NCBI GenBank assembly: GCA_022818135.1
Contig: JAFMSR010000008.1
Location: forward strand, 13,960,972-14,024,971
Source: Saxidomus purpurata
Lineage: Eukaryota > Mollusca > Bivalvia > Venerida > Veneridae
Reading direction: 5' to 3'
Length of the DNA: 64,000 nt
Below, piece after piece: positions 36,030-49,190 of this stretch. Below the pieces are notes generated by a model. It was given only the letters and a program-made list of their open reading frames with translations. It had not been told where the DNA came from and did no database searches. Each line of letters opens with the position of its first letter. The first letter of the stretch is position 1. The position numbers and the translations under genes are program-made.

Positions 36030-36106
36030 TCACTTCCATTTATCCCCAAGATATTCACTAATCTGATGTTTTCTCATATGAATCGAAATAGTAAATCTGC
36101 CGCCAT
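36030..36106 (-). promoter_or_regulatory. Two short upstream ORFs in the presumed ubinuclein leader
   Basis: Two ATGs precede the main start. The first (36106-36104, inside the YY1-like site) opens 10 codons and stops at 36074; the second (36077-36075) opens 15 codons and stops at 36030. Neither is in frame with ubinuclein. They matter only if transcription starts upstream of 36106. Confidence 0.35.
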
Positions 36107-36124
36107 AATGAGGCTGTGACGTCA
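36099..36124 (-). promoter_or_regulatory. Candidate ubinuclein promoter elements: CRE and YY1-like site
   Basis: A perfect palindromic CRE (TGACGTCA, 36117-36124) lies about 100 bases upstream of the start codon, next to a YY1-like core on the minus strand (ATTATGGCGGC, 36099-36109). YY1 sites of this type often sit just downstream of transcription starts in animal housekeeping genes. The transcription start is not known here. Confidence 0.4.
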
Positions 36125-36129
36125 TTCTC

Positions 36130-37480
36130 CCACGACCTTTCAACTTCGGCGAATCTATTATTTAGGTCGCGCAGTGTAGGGGGTATATACCTTCTTTAAA
36201 TTGTTGTATGTGTAAAATCAGACAACTAAGGAATTTGTTTGAAGTTATATACAATGGAAGATTAAATTGTATACAATATAGTTCACAAAAACCTTTGTGA
36301 TACATCTGACTTGAGTAAATCATGAAAATAAATTTGAAAAGTTATTTTCGTTTCCCCTTAATCAAAATGAGGCTGATCTGGAGTATCCTGACATTGGGAA
36401 AACCCCAACAATGAGTTGCAACTATGTACATGTGCCGCATGGCAAAATAGTCAGATGCATTTCGCGTATTTCGACTTCTGCGTTTGCATGATAGCGTCAC
36501 ACAAACTATGGCCATGTACTTTAAAGGACAAATGTTCAATTAAACGGATTAAAGAACTGTTCACTGTTCAGTAAATATCAGGTCATTATCATCCAGTACG
36601 AGTAACTTAGTTTTACAAAACATGTCTTCAAAAGTTCTGGAATTTATTTCGACGTATCTGTTAATCAGGCAATTTTCGAACTTTATGATAGTAATTATAG
36701 TTACCAAACCAAAATATTATGTGTGATAGCTTTGACATTTAGAAAAGTACAGTCACTAAAATATCTTCATTTAGTATTTGATGACAATGTGCTGTTGATA
36801 AATAGCTGGGTCCCTCCATACTACAGACTAGCTTAAGAGATTTTCCAGTTGGTTTTCAGTATGCAAAGTGTTCACTATAAATTTTATCTGTTGCAGTGTC
36901 AATCTTCCTCTTTCAATGCATCATGAAATGTATTTCTTTTACATAAGTACTCCCTTCTAGGCAGGGACCATATTCATATACATGTACTCAAAATATACAT
37001 TAGAATGTAGTAAACACTTGGATTCCTGTTGGTGTATTTATTGCAAATAGTGTGACAAATCGAAATAAAAACTTCAGAAACACAAAAAATGACTAAAACT
37101 ACAGAGGAACGTTAGAGGGTGTTGGGGTATGCAGTATCAAACTGTGTCTGTACAGATTACATCACACTGCAAAGAGGTCTTCGCAAGCTTTTGGCACACA
37201 TTTTTGTTATATAAACCGTATATAAACCTTAATTCTATTGAAAGAAGAGCTGTGTGCTAACTTTGTCCATGAACCTTTTTTGATTCAGAAAAACCCATGT
37301 GTGTCACTCCCCATGCCATAATAATCAAGTTTTTATTTACAGAAGCTACACATTTGGTAGACCTAATCTTCCATATGTGCCTTTTCTTTTATATACATGT
37401 ACATTTTTACAAAACTTTATGAAAAAGATTCAGTAAAATACACATAGAATTTTCAAATATAGGACACATACTGGCTAGAG
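36130..37480. other. Upstream of ubinuclein: no gene recognised
   Basis: AT-rich DNA without a convincing open frame, RNA gene or mobile element. Confidence 0.5.
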
Positions 37481-37485
37481 TCCTA

Positions 37486-38049
37486 AAACCGGACACTTTT
37501 CAAACATATTTTTCCATAACTCTGACAATTTTTGTATTTAGCAATCAAAATTTTACCAGTAGAAAGTTAGGTTCTTCTCCGAAACGAAAAGCTAACTTGT
37601 TAACCCATCAGATTAAATCAATCACATATTTGAGGCCCGGCTGTGGGGTTACCAAATTGCTATATTTTATTGATCAACTGTACCATGTTTCCGGACAGAT
37701 AGTTTAAATGGATTTGTTTAATAGTGATGATAGCTTTTAAATTATGTTAACTGTATCAATCATTCAACACATTAATGAAGTATCAAGATGAAAGGTTTAA
37801 CTTGTGAATTGTTTTTGCTAAGCCTCAGAAATATTGCACTTGCACAGTCTGTCACTTTCCACTTTTCCCCCGACAATGTCAGCATGCTTTCAGTGACTGA
37901 CAAAATAAATAGTGAGATTTCTGGTCAAATAGTTACATTAAACTGTTGTTGTTGCACTTTGTGGATGGAAATCAAGTGTCTGTTTAATCAACACCATATG
38001 ATTGTAGATATTAAGAAAATATTCATGCGTTTAAACAAGTGTCCGGTTT
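37486..38049. mobile_element. Possible MITE with 13-base inverted ends
   Basis: AAACCGGACACTT (37486-37498) and AAGTGTCCGGTTT (38037-38049) are perfect inverted copies 564 bases apart overall. I found no clear target duplication and no coding content, so the mobile-element reading is tentative. Confidence 0.35.
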
Positions 38050-38884
38050 GATGGTCGTCCAGGTTTGGTGGTCCCTAACCAGTAGAGCAGACAATTAGAA
38101 AATATGTATTAGAGTACTGTTGACGAGAATAATTATGTTAATTCGAGGAGGTGTAGCCTCCGAGAAATGACGTTATTATTCGAGCCAACAGGTACTCTGA
38201 TTTGTATCATGGCACATTGATTGACAGTTCTCACACCCTACAGTATCGTGTGACGTAATATCGTGTGACATAACAAAATTGTTCGGTAGCGACTTCAATC
38301 TTTTTTACTGAAAGAAAATCAATACAATCATGTACTTGTTTGCTTTTTAATGTGTTCTGTAGTCTACACAATCATATACTGGAGCAAGTGTATTTATTTT
38401 GTTATTTTGTTTTTACCCGCCGATGGAGACTTTTCCAAATTACTATTGTAAAACAAAAAGCAGTTATATCTAGGCAATAAAAATATCTGAAAAATGTTCT
38501 CTTTTTAGACAGATAATGTTCTCTATTACAGATAGAGCACAGTCTAAGCTCAACCTCCACACAAAGTTCAAATTATCAGAAATACAGTTCAGTATTTGCC
38601 TATACCAATATACAATAGCCATGATACAAATATATACATTAATAAGGCTCACACAAAATAGGTATATTATTATTAATTAAGCAATGAATTTAAAGCAAAT
38701 AGATGTAAAATGTAAGTAGTCATATTTAAAGTAGAAAAGAACCACTGTAAAGATATTTTTGAAACACTGTTAAAGTCTCAGTCTGTCATATATTTAATGA
38801 AAGAGCAATCCATACTTTTCAACCCGAGTAGGATAGTGACTCTATAAAACTGTATCAGGATTAGGGTCATGTAAAGCACAGTTA
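38050..38884. other. No gene recognised
   Basis: AT-rich DNA. A small inverted repeat TCGAGGAGGtgtaGCCTCCGA lies at about 38142-38162. The segment ends at the second N gap. Confidence 0.45.
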
Positions 38885-39384
38885 NNNNNNNNNNNNNNNN
38901 NNNNNNNNNNNNNNNNNNNNNNNNNNNNNNNNNNNNNNNNNNNNNNNNNNNNNNNNNNNNNNNNNNNNNNNNNNNNNNNNNNNNNNNNNNNNNNNNNNNN
39001 NNNNNNNNNNNNNNNNNNNNNNNNNNNNNNNNNNNNNNNNNNNNNNNNNNNNNNNNNNNNNNNNNNNNNNNNNNNNNNNNNNNNNNNNNNNNNNNNNNNN
39101 NNNNNNNNNNNNNNNNNNNNNNNNNNNNNNNNNNNNNNNNNNNNNNNNNNNNNNNNNNNNNNNNNNNNNNNNNNNNNNNNNNNNNNNNNNNNNNNNNNNN
39201 NNNNNNNNNNNNNNNNNNNNNNNNNNNNNNNNNNNNNNNNNNNNNNNNNNNNNNNNNNNNNNNNNNNNNNNNNNNNNNNNNNNNNNNNNNNNNNNNNNNN
39301 NNNNNNNNNNNNNNNNNNNNNNNNNNNNNNNNNNNNNNNNNNNNNNNNNNNNNNNNNNNNNNNNNNNNNNNNNNNNNNNNNNNN
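38885..39384. other. Assembly gap of 500 N
   Basis: Exactly 500 undetermined bases at the left edge of the 82-bp satellite. The true size of the satellite on this side is therefore unknown. Confidence 0.99.
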
Positions 39385-42300
39385 CAAATGGCGTCATCGG
39401 AACAAAGGGAGATAACTGTATTTTTATTTAAATTAAGTCGGTTACAGTGACCTCCCTTGATTTTTGCAAATGTCGTCACCAATACAAAGGGAGATAATTC
39501 TTTTTTTCTTAAAATTAAATTAGCAAGAGTGACCACCCTTGAATTTTGCAAATGGCGTTATGCCAACAAAGGGAGATAAGTCTTTTTTCCTTAAAATAAA
39601 GTCGGTAAGAATGACCTCCCTTGATTTTTGCAAATGGCGTCATCGGAACAAAGGGAGATAACTGTTTTTTTCTTTAAATTAAGTCACTTAGAGTGACCTC
39701 CCTTGAATTTTGCAAATGGCGTTATGCCAACAAAGGGAGATAATTGTTTTTTTCCTAAAAATAAAGTCAGTTAGAGTGACCTCCCTTGATTTTTGCAAAT
39801 GGCGTCAGCCAACAAAAGGGAGATAATTCTTTTTTTCTTAAAATTAAGTTAGCAAGAGTGACCACCCTTGAATTTTGCAAATGGCGTTATGCCAACAAAG
39901 GGAGATAACTGTTTTTTTCCTAAAAATAAAATCGGTAAGAGTGACCTCCCTTGAATTTTGCAAATGGCGTCATCGGAACAAAGGGAGATAACTGTTTTTT
40001 TCTTTAAATTAAGTCAGTTAGAGTGACCTCCCTTGAATTTTGCAAATGGCGTTATGCCAACAAAGGGAGATAATTCTTTTTCCCTAAAAATAAAGTCGGT
40101 AAGAGTGACCTCCCTTGAATTTTGCAAATGGCGTCATCGGAACAAAGGGAGATAACTGTTTTTTTCTTTAAATTAAAGTTAGTTAGAGTGACCTCCCTTG
40201 AATTTTGCAAATGGCGTTATGCCAAGAAAAGGGAGATAATTCTTTTTTCCTAAAAATAAAGTCAGGATAGAGTGACCTCCCTTGATTTTTGCAAATGGCG
40301 TCATGCCAAACAAAGGGAGATAATTCTTTTTTCTTAAAAATAAATTAGAGTAACTTTTTGAGTGACCGTCATCGGAACAAAGGGAAGATAACTGTTTTTT
40401 TCTTTAAATTAAGTCAGTTAGAGTGACCTCCCTTGAATTTTGCAAATGGCGTTATGCCAACAAAGGGAGATAATTCTTTTTTCCTAAAAATAAAGTCAGT
40501 TAGAGTGACCTCCCTTGAGTTTTGCAAATGTCGTCACCAATACAAAGGGAGATAATTCTTTTTTTCTTAAAATTAAGTTAGCAAGAGTGACCACCCTTGA
40601 ATTTTGCAAATGCCGTTATGCCAACAAAGGGAGATAAGTCTTTTTCCCTAAAAATAAAGTCGGTAAGAATGACCTCCCTTGAATTTTGCAAATGGCGTCA
40701 TCGGAACAAAGGGAGATAACTGTTTTTTTCTTTAAATTAAGTCAGTTAGAGTGACCTCCCTTGAATTTTGCAAATGGCGTTATGCCAACAAAGGGAGATA
40801 ATTCTTTTTTCCTAAAAATAAAGTCAGTTAGAGTGACCTCCCTTGATTTTTGCAAATGTCGTCACCAATACAAAGGGAGATAATTCTTTTTTTCTTAAAA
40901 TTAAGTTAGCAAGAGTGACCACCCTTGAATTTTGCAAATGGCGTTATGCCAACAAAGGGAGATAATTCTTTTTCCTAAAAATAAAGTCGGTAAGAGTGAC
41001 CTCCCTTTTTGGGAGATAGGGTTTATTAAGTCATGTTTAATTTTGCAAATGGCGTCATCGGAACAAAGGGAGATAACTGTTTTTTTCTTTAAATTAAGTC
41101 AGTTAGAGTGACCCCCTATTGCAAATGGGGGGGGGGGCCAAAAAGGGGGAGAAGTTTTTTTTCTTTAAAATAAGTCAGTTAGAGTGACCTCCCTTGAATT
41201 TTGCAAATGGCGTTATGCCAACAAAGGGAGATAATTCTTTTTTCCTAAAAATAAAGTCGGTTAGAGTGACCTCCCTTGATTTTTGCAAATGTCGTCACCA
41301 ATACAAAGGGAGATAATTCTTTTTTTCTTAAAATTAAGTTAGCAAGAGTGACCACCCTTGAATTTTGCAAATGGCGTTATGCCAACAAAGGGAGATAATT
41401 CTTTTTCCCTAAAAATAAAGTCAGAGTGACCTCCCTTGAATTTTGCAAATGGCGTCATCGGAACAAAGGGAGATAACTGTTTTTTTTCTTTAAATTAAGT
41501 CAGTTAGAGTGACCTCCCTTGAATTTTGCAAATGGCGTTATGCCAACAAAGGGAGATAACTGTTTTTTTTCTTTAAATTAAGTCAGTTAGAGTGACCTCC
41601 CTTGAATTTTGCAAATGGCGTTATGCCAACAAAGGGAGATAATTCTTTTTTCCTTAAAATAAAGTCGGTTAGAGTGACCGCCCTTGATTTTTGCAAATGT
41701 CGTTATGCCAAACAAAGGGAGATAATTCTTTTTTCTTTAAATTAAGTCAGTAAGAGTGACCACCCTTGAATTTTGCAAATGGCGTTATGCCAACAAAGGG
41801 AGATAATTCTTTTTCCCTAAAAATAAAATCGGTAAGAGTGACCTCCCTTGAATTTTGCAAATGGCGTCATCGGAACAAAGGGAGATAACTGTTTTTTTCT
41901 TTAAATTAAGTCAGTTAGAGTGACCTCCCTTGAATTTTGCAAATGGCGTTATGCCAACAAAGGGAGATAATTCTTTTTTCCTAAAAATAAAGTCAGTTAG
42001 AGTGACCTCCCTTGATTTTTGCAAATGTCGTCACCAATACAAAGGGAGATAATTCTTTTTTTCTTAAAATTAAGTTAGCAAGAGTGACCACCCTTGAATT
42101 TTGCAAATGGCGTTATGCCAACAAAGGGAGATAATTCTTTTTCCCTAAAAATAAAGTCAGAGTGACCTCCCTTGAATTTTGCAAATGGCGTCGTCGGAAC
42201 AAAGGGAGATAACTGTTTTTTTCTTTAAATTAAGTCAGTTAGAGTGACCTCCCTTGAATTTTGCAAATGGCGTTATGCCAACAAAGGGAGATAACTGTTT

Positions 42301-45300
42301 TTTTCTTTAAATTAAGTCAGTTAGAGTGACCTCCCTTGAATTTTGCAAATGGCGTTATGCCAACAAAGGGAGATAATTCTTTTTTCTTTAAAATAAAGTC
42401 GGTTAGAGTGACCGCCCTTGATTTTTGCAAATGTCGTCATGCCAATACAAAGGGAGATAATTCTTTTTTCTTAAAATTAAACAGTTTAGCAAGAGTGACC
42501 ACCCTTGAATTTTTTGCAAATGGCGTTATGCCAACAAAGGGAGATAATTCTTTTTCCCTAAAAATAAAATCGGTAAGAGTGACCTCCCTTGAATTTTGCA
42601 AATGGCGTCATCGGAACAAAGGGAGATAACTGTTTTTTTCTTTAAATTAAGTCACTTAGAGTGACCTCCCTTGAATTTTGCAAATGGCGTTATGCCAACA
42701 AAGGGAGATAATTCTTTTTTCCTAAAAATAAAGTCGGTTAGAGTGACCTCCCTTGATTTTTGCAAATGTCGTCACCAATACAAAGGGAGATAATTCTTTT
42801 TTTCTTAAAATTAAGTTAGCAAGAGTGACCACCCTTGAATTTTGCAAATGGCGTTATGCCAACAAAGGGAGATAATTCTTTTTCCCTAAAAATAAAGTCA
42901 GAGTGACCTCCCTTGAATTTTGCAAATGGCGTCATCGGAACAAAGGGAGATAACTGTTTTTTTCTTTAAATTAAGTCAGTTAGAGTGACCTCCCTTGAAT
43001 TTTGCAAATGGCGTTATGCCAACAAAGGGAGATAACTGTTTTTTTCTTTAAATTAAGTCAGTTAGAGTGACCTCCCTTGAATTTTGCAAATGGCGTTATG
43101 CCAACAAAGGGAGATAATTTTTTTCCCTTAAAATAAAGTCGGTTAGAGTGACCTCCCTTGATTTTTGCAAATGGCGTTATGCCAATAAAGGGAGATAAGT
43201 CTTTTTCCCTAAAAATAAAGTCGGTAAGAATGACCTCCCTTGAATTTTGCAAATGGCGTCATCGGAACAAAGGGAGATAACTGCTTTTTTCTTTAAATTG
43301 AGTCAGTTAGAGTGACCTCCCTTGAATTTTGCAAATGGCGTTATGCCAACAAAGGGAGATAATTCTTTTTTCCTAAAAATAAAGTCGGTTAGAGTGACCT
43401 CCCTTGATTTTTGCAAATGTCGTCACCAATACAAAGGGAGATAATTCTTTTTTCTTAAAATTAAGTTAGCAAGAGTGACCACCCTGGCGTGGGGTTTTTT
43501 TCAAAAGCAGAGTGACCCCCTTGAATTTTGCAAATGGCGTTATGCCAACAAAGGGAGATAATTCTTTTTTCCCTAAAAAATAAAGTCAGAGTGACCTCCC
43601 TTGAATTTTGCAAATGGCGTCGTCGGAACAAAGGGAGATAACTGTTTTTTTTCTTTAAATTAAGTCAGTTAGAGTGACCTCCCTTGAATTTTGCAAATGG
43701 CGTTATGCCAACAAAGGGAGATAACTGTTTTTTTCTTTAATTGGGGGGGGGGGGGGGGGGTCTAAAAATAAAGTCAGAGTGACCTCCCTTGAATTTTGCA
43801 AATGGCGTTATGCCAACAAAGGGAGATAATTCTTTTTTCCTTAAAATAAAGTCGGTTAGAGTGACCGCCCTTGATTTTTGCAAATGTCGTCACCAATACA
43901 AAGGGAGATAATTCTTTTTTTCTTAAAATTAAGTTAGCAAGAGTGACCACCCTTGAATGTTGCAAATGGCGTTATGCCAACAAAGGGAGATAATTCTTTT
44001 TCCCTAAAAATAAAATCGGTAAGAGTGACCTCCCTTGAATTTTGCAAATGGCGTCATCGGAACAAAGGGAGATAACTGTTTTTTTCTTTAAATTAAGTCA
44101 GTTAGAGTGACCTCCCTTGAATTTTGCAAATGGCGTTATGCCAACAAAGGGAGATAATTCTTTTTCCTAAAAAAAAAGTCAGTTAGAGTGACCTCCCTTG
44201 ATTTTTGCAAATGTCGTCACCAATACAAAGGGAGATAATTCTTTTTTTCTTAAAATTAAGTTAGCAAGAGTGACCACCCTTGAATTTTGCAAATGGCGTT
44301 ATGCCAACAAAGGGAGATAATTCTTTTTCCCTAAAAATAAAGTCGGTAAGTGACCTCCCTTGAATTTTGCAAATGGCGTCATCGGAACAAAGGGAGATAA
44401 CTGTTTTTTTCTTTAAATTAAGTCAGTTAGAGTGACCTCCCTTGAATTTTGCAAATGGCGTTATGCCAACAAAGGGAGATAACTGTTTTTTTTCTTTAAA
44501 TTAAGTCAGTTAGAGTGACCTCCCTTGAATTTTGCAAATGGCGTTATGCCAACAAAGGGAGATAATTCTTTTTTCCTTAAAATAAAGTCGGTTAGAGTGA
44601 CCTCCCTTGATTTTTGCAAATGGCGTTATGCCAATAAAGGGAGATAAGTCTTTTTCCCTAAAAATAAAGTCGGTAAGAATGACCTCCCTTGAATTTTGCA
44701 AATGGCGTCATCGGAACAAAGGGAGATAACTGTTTTTTTTCTTTAAATTAAGTCAGTTAGAGTGACCTCCCTTGAATTTTGCAAATGGCGTTATGCCAAC
44801 AAAGGGAGATAATTCTTTTTTCCTTAAAATAAAGTCGGTTAGAGTGACCTCCCTTGATTTTTGCAAATGTCGTCACCAATACAAAGGGAGATAATTCTTT
44901 TTTTCTTAAAATTAAGTTAGCAAGAGTGACCACCCTTGAATTTTGCAAATGGCGTTATGCCAACAAAGGGAGATAATTCTTTTTCCCTAAAAATAAAGTC
45001 AGAGTGACCTCCCTTGAATTTTGCAAATGGCGTCATCGGAACAAAGGGAGATAACTGTTTTTTTTCTTTAAATTAAGTGTTTTGGGGAACCCCCTTGAAT
45101 TTTGTGAGGAGGAGATAAGGTTTTTTTTAAGCAGTTAGAGTGACCTCCCTTGAATTTTGCAAATGGCGTTATGCCAACAAAGGGAGATAACTGTTTTTTC
45201 TTTTTAAGGGGGGGGGGGGGCTTTTTTGGTTTTTGTAAATGGCGTTATGCCAATAAAGGGGGATAAGTCTTTTCCTAAAAATAAAGTCGGTAAGAATGAA

Positions 45301-47900
45301 CTCCCTTGAATTTTGCAAATGGCGTCATCGGAACAAAGGGAGATAACTGTTTTTTTTTTAAATTAGAGTCAGTTAGAGTGACCTCCCTTGAATTTTGGCA
45401 AATGGCGTTATGCCAACAAAGGGAGATAATTCTTTTTTCCTTAAAATAAAGTCGGTTAGAGTGACCTCCCTTGATTTTTGCAAATGGCGTTATGCCAATA
45501 AAGGGAGATAAGTCTTTTTCCCTAAAAATAAAGTCGGTAAGAATGACCTCCCTTGAATTTTGCAAATGGCGTCATCGGAACAAAGGGAGATAACTGTTTT
45601 TTTCTTTAAATTAAGTCAGTTAGAGTGACCTCCCTTGAATTTTGCAAATGGCGTTATGCCAACAAAGGGAGATAATTCTTTTTTCCTAAAAATAAAGTCG
45701 GTTAGAGTGACCTCCCTTGATTTTTGCAAATGTCGTCACCAATACAAAGGGAGATAATTCTATTTTTCTTAAAATTAAGTTAGCAAGAGTGACCACCCTT
45801 GAATTTTGCAAATGGCGTTATGCCAACAAAGGGAGATAATTCTTTTTCCCTAAAAATAAAGTCAGAGTGACCTCCCTTGAATTTTGCAAATGGCGTCATC
45901 GGAACAAAGGGAGATAACTGTTTTTTTTCTTTAAATTAAGTCAGTTAGAGTGACCTCCCTTGAATTTTGGGGGGGGGGGGGTTGCAACAAAGGGGGAAAC
46001 TACTTTTTTCTAATTAAGTCAGTGGGAGGGATCCCTTGAATTTTGCAAATGGCGTGATGCCAACAAAGGGAGATAACTGTTTTTTTCCTAAAAATAAAGT
46101 CAGAGTGACCTCCCTTGAATTTTGCAAATGGCGTTATGCCAACAAAGGGAGATAATTCTTTTTTCCTTAAAATAAAGTCGGTTAGAGTGACCGCCCTTGA
46201 TTTTTGCAAATGTCGTCACCAATACAAAGGGAGATAATTCTTTTTTTCTTAAAATTAAGTTAGCAAGAGTGACCACCCTTGAATGTTGCAAATGGCGTTA
46301 TGCCAACAAAGGGAGATAATTCTTTTTCCCTAAAAATAAAATCGGTAAGAGTGACCTCCCTTGAATTTTGCAAATGGCGTCATCGGAACAAAGGGAGATA
46401 ACTGTTTTTTTCTTTAAATTAAGTCAGTTAGAGTGACCTCCCTTGAATTTTGCAAATGGCGTTATGCCAACAAAGGGAGATAATTCTTTTTTCCTAAAAA
46501 TAAAGTCGGTTAGAGTGACCTCCCTTGATTTTTGCAAATGTCGTCACCAATACAAAGGGAGATAATTCTTTTTTTCTTAAAATTAAGTTAGCAAGAGTGA
46601 CCACCCTTGAATTTTGCAAATGGCGTTATGCCAACAAAGGGAGATAATTCTTTTTCCCTAAAAATAAAGTCGGTAAGAGTGACCTCCCTTGAATTTTGCA
46701 AATGGCGTCATCGGAACAAAGGGAGATAACTGTTTTTTTCTTTAAATTAAGTCAGTTAGAGTGACCTCCCTTGAATTTTGCAAATGGCGTTATGCCAACA
46801 AAGGGAGATAACTGTTTTTTTTCTTTAAATTAAGTCAGTTAGAGTGACCTCCCTTGAATTTTGCAAATGGCGTTATGCCAACAAAGGGAGATAATTCTTT
46901 TTTCCTTAAAATAAAGTCGGTTAGAGTGACCTCCCTTGATTTTTGCAAATGGCGTTATGCCAATAAAGGGAGATAAGTCTTTTTCCCTAAAAATAAAGTC
47001 GGTAAGAATGACCTCCCTTGAATTTTGCAAATGGCGTCATCGGAACAAAGGGAGATAACTGTTTTTTTCTTTAAATTAAGTCAGTTAGAGTGACCTCCCT
47101 TGAATTTTGCAAATGGCGTTATGCCAACAAAGGGAGATAATTCTTTTTTCCTAAAAATAAAGTCGGTTAGAGTGACCTCCCTTGATTTTTGCAAATGTCG
47201 TCACCAATACAAAGGGAGATAATTCTTTTTTTTTAAAATTAAGTTAGCAAGAGTGACCACCCTTGAATTTTGCAAATGGCGTTATGCCAACAAAGGGAGA
47301 TAATTCTTTTTCCCTAAAAATAAAGTCAGAGAGTGACCTCCCTTGAATTTTGCAAATGGCGTCATCGGAACAAAGGGAGATAACTGTTTTTTTCTTTAAA
47401 TTAAGTCAGAGTGACCTCCCTTGAATTTTGCAAATGGCGTGATGCCAACAAAGGGAGATAACTGTTTTTTTTCTTTAAATTAAGTCAGTTAGAGTGACCT
47501 CCCTTGATTTTTGCAAATGTCGTCACCAATACAAAGGGAGATAATTCTGTTTTTCTTAAAATAAAATGAGCAAGAGTGACCACCCTTGAATTTTGCAAAT
47601 GGCGTTATGCCAACAAAGGGAGATAATTCTTTTTTCCTAAAAATAAAGTCGGTGAGAGTGACCTCCCTTGAATTTTGCAAATGGCGTCATCGGAACAAAG
47701 GGAGATAACTGTATTTTTGTTAAAATTGAGTCAGTTAGAGTGAACACCCTTGAATTTTGCAAATGGCGTCATCGGAACAAAGCTAGATAACTCTATTTTT
47801 CTTAAAATTAAGTCAGTAAGAGTGACTACTCTTGAATTTTGCAAATGGCGTTATGGGAACGAAGGGAGATAATTCTTTTTTTCTAAAAAATAATTCGGTA
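39385..47900. repeat. Satellite array, about 82-bp monomer with higher-order structure
   Basis: About 100 head-to-tail monomers; spacing of ACAAAGGGAG at the start is 82, 82, 82 bases. Unit landmarks: GCAAATGGCGT, a variable tag, ACAAAGGGAGATAA, a T-rich tract, AAGTCAGTTAGAGTGACC and TCCCTTGAATTTT. At least three tag types alternate: CATCGGAAC, TATGCCAAC and CACCAATAC (with TGTCGT). The CATCGGAAC type recurs mostly every 320-420 bases, so the higher-order unit is about 4-5 monomers. Plus-strand AAGGGAG and CTCCCTT give each monomer an inverted pair. Open frames in it are by-products of the period. Confidence 0.96.
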
Positions 47901-49190
47901 AGAGTGACCTGCCTTGAATTTTGCAAATGGTGTCGTTTGAAGAAAGGGAGTTAACTCTGGTTTCCTTTAATTAAGTCTGTTAGAGTGACGTCCCTTGAAT
48001 TTTGTATATTGCGTCGTAGGAAGAAAAGGGAGGTTAATCTTTTTTCCTTTAAATGTCGGAAAGAGTGATCGCTCTTTAATTTTGTAGATAGCGTCAAATT
48101 TTTCGTAGAATTAAGTCTGTAAGATTGACATCCCCTGTATTTTACAAATGGCGGCGTAAGAGAAAAGGGAGGTTAATCTTTTTTCCTTTAAATGTCGGAA
48201 AGAGTGATCGCTCTTTAATTTTGTAGATAGCGTCATCGGAACAAAGGGAGATAACTCTTTTTCTTAGACTTAAGTCGGTAAGAGTGACTTACCTTGAATT
48301 TTACAAATGGCGTCATGAGAAGGGAGGTTACCCTTTGTTAATATTAAGTCGGTAAGAGTGACCTACGTTGAATTTTACAAATGACGCCGATTGTTTGCAA
48401 ATGGCGTTATAATAATAAAGGAGAGGTAACTTCTGTTGTCCTTTTACAAACAATCATGGGAGGTTATTCTTACCCACTGTTTTTTAATGGAGCCATTAGA
48501 AAAAGGGGAGACAGCTGAAGTTTTACGAAAAGAACCAGCCGGAAAGAATTCTTAATTTTTTGCAAATGGCGTTATTGTTATAAGGGAAGGTAACTTATAT
48601 TCTCAAAACCATTCGGTTACTCATGTTGTCCTTAAATAAAACAGTCGGTTAGAGTAACCTTCCATGATTGTTTGCAAAAGCCGTTATCAGAAAAAGTGGA
48701 GATAACTCAAGTTTAACTTAAAAATCCAGTGGGTAACAGTGACTTTCCTTTTATTGTCTGCCTTGATTGTTTGCAAATGGGGTTGCAAGTAAAAGGGGAG
48801 GAAATTTGTTTTCCAGTAGATAAATAGTAGTAAGTGTTACCTCTCTTGATTGTTTGCAAATGGCGTTATCAAAAAAATGGGAGGTAACTCATGTTTTGTA
48901 TAAAAAACGTCGGTAAGAGTGACCATTCCTTGATTGTTTGCAAATAGCGTTATCAGAAAAAGGGAGGTAACTAAAGGTCAGTAAAAGTGATCCCCCTTGT
49001 TTGCAAATGGTGTTAGTAGAAATGGGAGGTAACTTAAATTTTCCTTAGAAAGAGCCGGTAAGAGTGAGCCCCCCTTGATTCACGGTTTGCAAATGGCGTT
49101 ATCGGAAAAAGGGGAAATAAATCAAGTTTTCCTTAAAAATAGTCGATAAGAGTGCTTGCAAATGGCTTTAACAGAAACTCTACCTAACAC
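47900..49190. repeat. Decayed right edge of the 82-bp satellite
   Basis: The same monomer continues with many substitutions and indels, for example GCAAATGGCGTTATCAGAAA and GGGAGGTAACT. A block with AAAGGGAGGTTAATC and GAGTGATCGCTCTTTAATTT occurs twice (about 48025 and 48168). Edge copies have AAGGGAGGTAAC opposite GTGACCTCCCTT, a longer inverted pair than in the central array. Confidence 0.85.

Noticed and set aside
36059..36061. Upstream extension of the ubinuclein start to 36058
   Set aside because: The codon at 36058 is GTG; the first in-frame ATG is 36016 and fits the family N-terminus.
37788..38051. 87-codon plus-strand frame
   Set aside because: Lies within the possible MITE at 37486-38049, with no recognisable domain or splice context.
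42336..47680. Several 63-97-codon frames such as MQNSREVILTDFIFREKDLS
   Set aside because: They repeat with the 82-bp satellite (three monomers make 246 bases, a multiple of three) and only reflect the repeat period.
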